Origin: Planctomycetota bacterium
Lineage (GTDB): Bacteria > Planctomycetota > B15-G4
Direction of reading: 5' to 3'
Assembly (NCBI GenBank): GCA_003644265.1
Contig: QNBX01000245.1
Location: 1-5,306 of the forward strand
Length of the DNA stretch: 5,306 nucleotides
Both the position numbers and the translations under genes were made by a program. The notes beneath the pieces were generated by a model. It saw only the letters and a list, made by a program, of their open reading frames with translations. It did not search any database and had not been told where the DNA came from. Positions 1-4,340 of the stretch are shown here, piece after piece; the stretch's first letter is position 1; each line of letters opens with the position of its first letter.

Positions 1-126
1 ACTCGGCATCCACGGCGCAGGGCCGATGAGCAGCGCGATGGCGAGCAGTGCTGCGGCCCCGAAGGCAACAAGAAAGCCCCGGGCGTTGGATGTGCCGAGG
101 GCCCCGTCGATGGTTCGTGAATACAT
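1..126 (-). CDS. N-terminal fragment of a membrane-anchored or secreted protein under a cobalamin riboswitch (runs off left edge)
   Basis: Only the first 42 codons are in the window, and the frame is still open at base 1. The start is the ATG at 126-124. AAGGGG at 138-133 lies 6 nt upstream, an ideal Shine-Dalgarno spacing. The protein begins MYSRTIDGALGTSNARG and then has one hydrophobic stretch of about 19 residues (roughly 18-36, rich in A, L, I, F) followed by GPAPWMPS. This fits a signal peptide or a first transmembrane helix, with a basic/polar N-terminal segment and no lipobox cysteine in view. The family cannot be recognised from this fragment. Because a cobalamin riboswitch sits in its leader, a role in cobalt or corrinoid uptake, B12 synthesis or a B12-independent bypass is the best inference. 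A small cobalt-transport membrane subunit (Cbt type) or a transporter component would fit, but nothing in the 42 residues proves it. Confidence 0.8.
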   Translation of the reverse strand, partial: MYSRTIDGALGTSNARGFLVAFGAAALLAIALLIGPAPWMPS

Positions 127-159
127 GTGCTTCCCCTTTCGTTCGAAGGGCTGGCGCAC
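127..159 (-). promoter_or_regulatory. Shine-Dalgarno-sequestering hairpin (riboswitch expression platform)
   Basis: Directly 3' of the riboswitch closing stem (which ends at 160), the minus strand can fold GTGC (159-156) on GCAC (130-127) and CCCTT (150-146) on AAGGG (138-134). The terminal loop is 7 nt, or 4 nt if one A is bulged. AAGGGG at 138-133 is the ribosome binding site of the left-edge gene, and the outer stem abuts its ATG. No U-tract follows, so this is not an intrinsic terminator. The layout fits a translational OFF switch: ligand-bound aptamer, closed hairpin, hidden ribosome binding site. Base pairing is seen directly; the switching role is inferred. Confidence 0.6.
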
Positions 160-290
160 GATCCAGATCACGGCGGCCGGACTAACAGCACGAGGCTGAT
201 CACCGTAGCGGGACTGTGCCGGAATCTCACCGGCTTCGCGTGAACTGGATCCCGCTGTTGAGTTGTGCCTCGATGCTACCAGACGAGGCG
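151..290 (-). ncRNA. Cobalamin (B12) riboswitch aptamer in the leader of the left-edge gene
   Basis: On the minus strand, 236-222 reads AAGCCGGTGAGATTCC. It is followed by GGCACAG (220-214), TCCCGC (213-208) and ACGGTGA (206-200), then AGTCCGG (183-177). This matches, in order, the conserved boxes of the cobalamin family (RF00174) as I recall them: GGGAA-n-GGTGnnAnnCC, CCCGC-n-ACTGTGA and AGTC/AGCCnGG. Visible pairings are:
- a P5-like GCCGG/CCGGC stem (234-230 with 222-218) with loop TGAGATT;
- AGCGGGA/TCCCGCT (256-250 with 213-207);
- a 13-position closing stem with one mismatch (251-239 with 172-160), which competes with the previous pairing at 251-250;
- a small CAGC/GCTG hairpin (198-195 with 189-186) whose loop CTCGT can kiss GAG in the P5 loop, as the L5-L13 contact does in this family.
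A further stem GCCTCG/CGAGGC (289-284 with 272-267) may be the 5' peripheral domain, and both outer limits are estimates. The middle G of the usual GGGAA is a C here (GCGAA). Confidence 0.77.
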
Positions 291-305
291 CTGTCGGAGC
301 TGAGA

Positions 306-324
306 TAAGTGGCTGGTAAGTGGC
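306..324. repeat. Tandem 8-bp repeat TAAGTGGC at 11-bp period in the divergent promoter region
   Basis: TAAGTGGC occurs at 306-313 and again, without mismatch, at 317-324, exactly 11 bp apart, or about one helical turn. Read on the minus strand it is GCCACTTA twice. It lies upstream of the metalloprotease gene and upstream of the riboswitch leader of the divergent gene, where an operator for either promoter would be placed. Two same-phase direct repeats are typical of binding by a response-regulator dimer, but no regulator gene is nearby and no clear -35/-10 pair could be anchored to it. The repeat is certain; a function is speculative. Confidence 0.4.
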
Positions 325-357
325 GCTCTCGATACTGCGCCTGACCGCCTCGACCGC

Positions 358-369
358 CGGATCGATCCG
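358..369. promoter_or_regulatory. 12-bp perfect palindrome just upstream of the metalloprotease ribosome binding site
   Basis: CGGATCGATCCG at 358-369 is a perfect 12-bp palindrome ending 2 bp before the GGAGG at 372-376. With no spacer it is a poor RNA hairpin, so if functional it is more likely a site for a dimeric DNA-binding protein. GATC/CGATCG-type palindromes are common by chance in high-GC genomes, so this remains tentative. Confidence 0.3.
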
Positions 370-387
370 CCGGAGGAAAGGCTGTTC

Positions 388-1908
388 ATGGAAGGAAATA
401 CGGATGTACGCATCCACCGCATCGCTCGCATGGCGGCGGCCGCAAGCCTGCTGCTGGCACTGTTACCTGGCGCTGCCGCCGCCACCGAGGAGAGCCCAGT
501 GAGCCTGCCACGCTGCGGCGAGGTGAGTCAGGCCACGGTCCACAACGGAGTCGTGGTCGCACCCTGGCGAGTGGTGCTCGACCAGGAAGGCGCCGTGACG
601 GGACACCGCCTGACGCTGCGCCATGACGGCGCGGACACGACGCTGCGCACCGGTCGCCGGGGCTTCTCGATATCGGTCGGAGCCGACCGCGTCGCCATCG
701 GCGAGCACCGCGGCGACGGCACGCGCCTGACGATGGTCGACACACGGCGCGCCTGTCGGGTCTGGACGCGGACGATGGAGCGGCTGGTCTACCCGGAGCG
801 TGAGCGCGTGGATGACGGAGCCTTGCGCTTCACCACGCACGACCCTGATACCCGTCGCTACGAGGGCACACTGCTGGTCAACCTCGAGACGGGTGCTTCC
901 GACGGCCTGATCGACGGGGAGTGCATCGAAGCCTGCACGCCCAACGATGGCGATATCTCGCTCACGGCCTTCGAGCCCGCAGGTGTAGCACGGCCCACTC
1001 CCAGCTTCTCCGGTGGCGGCTGGCCGAAGGACAAGGCGTTGCCCTTCCGGTGGCGGTCAGGCGGTGTCCCACCGACTTGGGCCAGGCCGCCGATGAAGGC
1101 AGCCGCGGCCGACGCCAGGCGCACCTCGGCCTCGCGCAGCCCGCGCTTCACCTACGCCGCTGACGCGACCAATGCCGTGGCCTACACCGGGAACCCTCCC
1201 AGCTACTGTGGCGGCAGCGCCATCGCCTGTGCCGGACGGAGCCTGCCGACGTATTGGGGCATCTGGCTCCGCCCACATGGCACGGACTATGCCTGGGGCA
1301 CCCTGCGCTGGTGCCAGAAGGCCTCCTCGAGCGGTGGCTGCTTCGACATGCGACGGGTGATGCTCCACGAGCTCGGGCATATCACCGGCCTCACCCACCC
1401 CTCCACCGCCGGGTTCACCCTCGCCGCGAGCGACTCGGTGATGCAGGGGATCACGCCGATGCGACCGCAGTCCGGCAGCAGCCGTCACGCCTTCGGGCGC
1501 TGTGACGTGGCCACGCTCCAGGAGCTCTACGACAGCACCGACAACAAGACGGCCATCTCCACCTGCAACGACGTGGCCACCAAACTGATGCTGACGATCT
1601 CAAAGGCCGCGGTCGGCCGTGGCGGCCCAGTGAAGCTCACGGCGCAATTGCGCGTGGCCAACTGGAACGCCTACCGCCAGCTGGCGGGCAATCCACTCAA
1701 AGGTCGCTCCGTGAAGCTGAAGTACCGCCGTGTCGGCAGCGACGATTGGCGGATCGCATGGATGAAGTCGCTGTACTCGTCGGGCCGCTACGAGCTGACC
1801 ATCTCACCGCAAGCCACGTGGGAGTTCAAGGCCGTCTTCCCGGCTCCGTCTACCGAGGGACTGCGTTACAGCCGCTCGGGCATCGTGAAAGTGAGGGTCA
1901 AGAGTTGA
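388..1908 (+). CDS. Secreted matrixin-like zinc metalloprotease with C-terminal beta-sandwich domain
   Basis: This 506-residue protein is probably an exported zinc endopeptidase of the metzincin/matrixin type. Residues 1-32 form a signal peptide: basic H10, R11 and R14, a hydrophobic AAAASLLLALL core and likely cleavage after AAA32. Residues about 43-195 form a beta-rich N-terminal region of unrecognised family. Residues about 205-385 are the catalytic domain, with the zinc site HELGHITGLTH (H327, E328 general base, H331, G334, H337) and the Met-turn M352 in SDSVMQG. Residues about 398-506 resemble an Ig-like beta-sandwich (KLMLTISKAAVGRGGPVKL, then a YRRVGSDDW strand and VKVRVKS at the end). 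Ten cysteines suggest disulfides and so an extracytoplasmic location. The ATG at 388 is preceded by GGAGGAAAGG (372-381). A second ATG at 430 would also leave a usable signal peptide. Its stop overlaps the start of the next gene. The substrate is unknown. PRCG at 41-44 resembles the cysteine switch of animal matrix metalloproteases. Confidence 0.85.
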   Translation: MEGNTDVRIHRIARMAAAASLLLALLPGAAAATEESPVSLPRCGEVSQATVHNGVVVAPWRVVLDQEGAVTGHRLTLRHDGADTTLRTGRRGFSISVGADRVAIGEHRGDGTRLTMVDTRRACRVWTRTMERLVYPERERVDDGALRFTTHDPDTRRYEGTLLVNLETGASDGLIDGECIEACTPNDGDISLTAFEPAGVARPTPSFSGGGWPKDKALPFRWRSGGVPPTWARPPMKAAAADARRTSASRSPRFTYAADATNAVAYTGNPPSYCGGSAIACAGRSLPTYWGIWLRPHGTDYAWGTLRWCQKASSSGGCFDMRRVMLHELGHITGLTHPSTAGFTLAASDSVMQGITPMRPQSGSSRHAFGRCDVATLQELYDSTDNKTAISTCNDVATKLMLTISKAAVGRGGPVKLTAQLRVANWNAYRQLAGNPLKGRSVKLKYRRVGSDDWRIAWMKSLYSSGRYELTISPQATWEFKAVFPAPSTEGLRYSRSGIVKVRVKS

Positions 1909-2771
1909 GCTCGGTTCGCATCATCCTGTCCAGCCTCGTACTCAGCCTGGCCGTGCCCTTCGGGGGCACGGCGGCGATGGGGGCGGAGCCATCGGCCTCG
2001 TCCGGGACCGAGGCCACCGCTCCACACGTCTGGCTCAACGGTCCGTTCGGGACTGTGCTTGGCGCTGACCCGGCGGCGCCCGCCGGAGCCGCTCCCGCCG
2101 GTGCGCCGCTCGACACGTGGATACGGGGCGCGCCACTGCTGCTGGGCACCGAACTCGCCTCGGGTGATGCACTCGACGTGTCGGTCGTCTCGACGCCGCT
2201 CGATGGCCACGGCCGCCCGGAGCAGTTGTCAGTCGGGGACACGGAGTTCTCGGGACCGGACACGACTGGCCTGAACGTGATCACGGCCACCGTCAGGACC
2301 GATCCGTACGGCACCAGCGAGCACGCCTGGCTGGTCGTCGTGCCCGATCGTGAGAGCGACCCCGGTCTGCTGTTCGACATCCCCGGACCGCGGGTCCGAC
2401 TGTTGTCAGACGCGGGCAGCGTCGACGGCGAACAAGGCCACGGTTGCTATGTCTACATGTGCCGGGAGGTCGGCTACCGGCCACCGGAGACTGCTCTCGA
2501 TGCGCTGCCGATGGGCGCCGGCGAGACGCCCTCGATCGAGATCGACGACGGCTCCGCCATGGTCGGCTGGAAGGGCACGCTGGAACCCCTCCACGATACG
2601 CTTATCGAGCCGATCCTCGCCGAAGAAACCTTCGCGGATGCTCCCCGAGTCACGACGAAACTGACCGGGCGCGAGCCCACGGTCGCGGGCGAGTGGCTAC
2701 TGGAGCGCCTGGTCGAATACGACCGCGACGGAGGTTGGCAGTGGTTCCTCTACCGGCTCATCGCCGAGTAG
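1905..2771 (+). CDS. Secreted protein of unknown family, translationally coupled to the metalloprotease
   Basis: The frame is open from far upstream inside the protease gene. The best start is the TTG at 1905, which overlaps the protease stop as TTGA and has GTGAGG at 1891-1896 about 8 nt upstream. This start gives 288 residues and, tellingly, a good signal peptide: MSSVRIILSSLVLSLAVPFG, with cleavage near A27. The next ATG, at 1977, would destroy the signal. The mature protein opens with a flexible A/P/G-rich segment (about 55-68, PAAPAGAAPAGAP). Two apparently beta-rich regions follow (about 70-150 and 155-288). C181 and C186 in GCYVYMC probably form a disulfide. The C-terminus (WLLERLVEYDRDGGWQW) is aromatic-rich. 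I do not recognise the family. The overlap with the protease suggests coordinated synthesis and action in the same compartment, for example as substrate, chaperone, inhibitor or docking partner, but the sequence does not decide this. Confidence 0.8.
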   Translation: MSSVRIILSSLVLSLAVPFGGTAAMGAEPSASSGTEATAPHVWLNGPFGTVLGADPAAPAGAAPAGAPLDTWIRGAPLLLGTELASGDALDVSVVSTPLDGHGRPEQLSVGDTEFSGPDTTGLNVITATVRTDPYGTSEHAWLVVVPDRESDPGLLFDIPGPRVRLLSDAGSVDGEQGHGCYVYMCREVGYRPPETALDALPMGAGETPSIEIDDGSAMVGWKGTLEPLHDTLIEPILAEETFADAPRVTTKLTGREPTVAGEWLLERLVEYDRDGGWQWFLYRLIAE

Positions 2772-2793
2772 GTATCTGCATGGGTCGCCGTGG

Positions 2794-3084
2794 CTAGGCG
2801 CCAGCCGGCTCGGCGGCCTCTTCGCCTGCCTCGGGGAATAGCGATGTCTGCCGCTCTTCGGGCAACATCACGCCAAGGATCTCCTGCATCGCGGCGATAT
2901 GGGCGCAGGTCTTCCAGGATTCGAAATAGTGGCAATTGCACTGCCAGCCATCGGGCTCGAGGATGACGCGGTGGGCGTCGTTGTCTCCGGCGAAGGTGAC
3001 GCTCAGTCGCTCCACGGTGATGCGATCACGTTCGCGCGCATAGCGGTGGGCCTTCTCGATCTTGCCGATGACGCTCGAGTGCAT
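2794..3084 (-). CDS. Small stand-alone SWIM zinc-finger protein
   Basis: This cytoplasmic-looking 96-residue protein consists of little more than one SWIM finger. From the ATG start, the zinc ligands are C49, C51, C60 and H62 in CNCHYFESWKTCAH, the CxCx(n)CxH signature. A basic helical N-terminus (IGKIEKAHRYARERDRITVERL) precedes it, then short beta strands (SVTFAGDNDAHRVILE) and a conserved-looking hydrophobic helix (IAAMQEILGVMLP). It ends in an acidic, alanine-rich tail. SWIM fingers bind DNA or proteins; no target is evident. The ATG at 3084-3082 is chosen because AGGAGG at 3099-3094 lies 9 nt upstream. The in-frame TTG at 3093 directly abuts that AGGAGG and could not be used with it. Small SWIM proteins of this shape occur, as I recall, in Chloroflexota and related phyla. 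The gene follows the isomerase after 147 nt on the same strand and converges on the upstream secreted gene, with 22 bp between stops. Confidence 0.87.
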   Translation of the reverse strand: MHSSVIGKIEKAHRYARERDRITVERLSVTFAGDNDAHRVILEPDGWQCNCHYFESWKTCAHIAAMQEILGVMLPEERQTSLFPEAGEEAAEPAGA

Positions 3085-3231
3085 CGATCCCAACCTCCTG
3101 GCCCGCCGCCGTCCGCTTCGGCAAGCCCCAATCTCGACGCCGCGTCAGGCCTGGGAGGCCCGCTCGACCAGACGTCGATGCCTGTCCTCCTAGACTAGCG
3201 AGTCTGCCAAGAAGAAACAGGGGCCGAAGGT
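3085..3231 (-). other. 147-nt intergenic gap between isomerase and SWIM gene with short inverted repeats
   Basis: Reading toward the SWIM gene, the gap holds AGACT-CGCT-AGTCT (3205-3192), a 5-bp stem with a 4-nt loop and no following U-tract. Next come an unused AGGAGG (3193-3188), GGCCT-CCC-AGGCC (about 3157-3145), and finally the AGGAGG that serves the SWIM start. TAGTCT at 3197-3192 could be a -10 element, but no matching -35 is present at 16-18 bp. The gap is long enough for a separate SWIM promoter or a processing site, so the SWIM gene may or may not share the upstream transcript. No tRNA cloverleaf could be drawn. Confidence 0.3.
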
Positions 3232-4323
3232 CTACACCGTGTCAGTCTGATCGGCCAGTGCGAGCTGCTCCTTGATATGCGTGATGACGTCGATCGGCGA
3301 CGGGTCCACCGCGTACATGAAGGCCACGTACACGCTCACGTAGTCGCCCATGACGATGGCCGACAGCGCCTGTCCCAGCTTGCCTTCGCCGCTGGCTTCC
3401 ACGAACGCGTGTGAGATCTGCCCGGTCTCGACCAGATCGCCGATAAGCGTCGCCCGCAGCGCATTGCGCGGATGCTCCAGCTTGCTCTTGAGGAAGACGA
3501 CGAAGAGGTGGTCGCGGAGCGACTCGGGCTGCTCGAAACCGACCACGGTGTTGTGCGTGGCCTCGGGTAGCTCCTCGAAGGCCGCGGTGGCCTTGCTGTT
3601 TTCGTTGAAGTGGGCCTTCCAGCGTCGAGCCACTGGCGCCAGGAAGCCGCTCCCGCTGACGATGGCGAAGCGGTCGACCAGCGACCAGGCCAGCTGCTTG
3701 GCGGGGTTGTCGGCAGTGGCCACACCCGGCCCGCACTGCGCGGCCATGGCACGCCCCGCGGCGACGCCGGCCTCGATCTCCGAATCGTCCAGCTCCAGCA
3801 CGCCGGCCTTCTGCAGGATGCCGGCCACGATAGCCATGGACCAGCCCACCGAGGAGCGCGGGGAACCGCGATCAGGGAAGGTCGCCAGCGGTAGGTCGGC
3901 AGCCTGGGCCACGCTCTTGAGGGCACCGCCGGTGCTCACCACGACGACGGGACAGCGCCGCGCCAGGGCGGTCTCGAGAGCGCTCAGCGTTTCCTCGGTG
4001 TTGCCGCTCTTGGAGCTGGCGATGACCAGCGTGTCAGTGCCGACCCATGCCGGCAGGTCGTAGCCACGGATGACCTCCACGGGCACGCTGATGCGATCAG
4101 CCCAGATGCCCTTGACGAGGTCGCCGCCGATGGCCGAGCCGCCCATGCCCAGGATGGCCACCGACCCCGGCGCCTCCCAGGGCAGCTCCAGGTCGCGCGA
4201 GATGCGCCAGCCCTCAGCGATCTGGTCGGAAAACTCGGCCACATAGCCGAGCATGCCCCCCGAATCAACGCGCGCCATCGCGGCCGCGTCATCGAGGATG
4301 TTGGGGTCCTTCTGCTGTTCCAT
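3232..4323 (-). CDS. Bifunctional phosphoglucose/phosphomannose isomerase (SIS-domain type)
   Basis: This cytoplasmic enzyme interconverts fructose-6-P with glucose-6-P and with mannose-6-P. At 363 residues it is somewhat longer than the archaeal members of about 300. The first SIS domain carries ILGMGGSAIGGDL (58-69) and the phosphate-binding SKSGNTEET (104-112), in which S104, S106 and T109 correspond to the phosphate ligands of the Pyrobaculum enzyme. GSPRSSVGWS (153-162) is the family's conserved proline/arginine loop. The catalytic stretch HFNENSKATAAFEELPEATHN (238-258) places E241 and H257 16 residues apart, matching the catalytic glutamate and ring-opening histidine (E203/H219 as I recall). 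The C-terminal domain ends with AVDPSPIDVITHIKEQL, whose K351 is the likely active-site lysine. The ATG at 4323 gives the usual DD...ARVDSGGML N-terminus; AGGAAGGA at 4342-4335, overlapping the upstream stop codon, is its ribosome binding site. Only 17 nt separate it from the mutase gene upstream, so they form an operon. The usual Y of SYSGNTEET is K105. Confidence 0.95.
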   Translation of the reverse strand: MEQQKDPNILDDAAAMARVDSGGMLGYVAEFSDQIAEGWRISRDLELPWEAPGSVAILGMGGSAIGGDLVKGIWADRISVPVEVIRGYDLPAWVGTDTLVIASSKSGNTEETLSALETALARRCPVVVVSTGGALKSVAQAADLPLATFPDRGSPRSSVGWSMAIVAGILQKAGVLELDDSEIEAGVAAGRAMAAQCGPGVATADNPAKQLAWSLVDRFAIVSGSGFLAPVARRWKAHFNENSKATAAFEELPEATHNTVVGFEQPESLRDHLFVVFLKSKLEHPRNALRATLIGDLVETGQISHAFVEASGEGKLGQALSAIVMGDYVSVYVAFMYAVDPSPIDVITHIKEQLALADQTDTV

Positions 4324-4340
4324 CGCGGACGTGATCCTTC

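Noticed and set aside
331..336. GATACT as a -10 element for the protease promoter
   Set aside because: No recognisable -35 box lies 16-18 bp upstream, so a single hexamer is too weak to annotate.
386..745. 119-codon minus-strand open frame opposite the protease N-terminus
   Set aside because: It is arginine-rich shadow sequence overlapping other shadow frames, with no supporting motif.
1057..1488. 143-codon minus-strand open frame opposite the metalloprotease catalytic domain
   Set aside because: It is a shadow of the real coding frame, with G/A/R-rich composition and no motif.
1746..1904. Upstream extension of the second secreted protein from the ATG at 1746
   Set aside because: It would overlap about 160 nt of the protease gene and place the hydrophobic signal sequence internally. 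The TTG at 1905 explains the signal peptide and the TTGA overlap.
2772..2793. Bidirectional terminator between the converging genes
   Set aside because: The 22-bp gap has no inverted repeat with a U-tract on either strand.
3192..3205. Inverted repeat after the isomerase as an intrinsic terminator
   Set aside because: The stem is only 5 bp and no run of T follows it in the direction of transcription.
3085..3231. Possible tRNA gene in the isomerase-SWIM gap
   Set aside because: Some D-arm-like sequence is present, but no acceptor stem, TpsiC arm (GTTCGA) or anticodon arm can be assembled.
3350..4063. 237-codon open frame on the plus strand opposite the isomerase
   Set aside because: It is antisense to a gene with unmistakable family motifs. 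Long antisense frames are expected in high-GC coding DNA, and the product is low-complexity S/A/P-rich with no recognisable domain.
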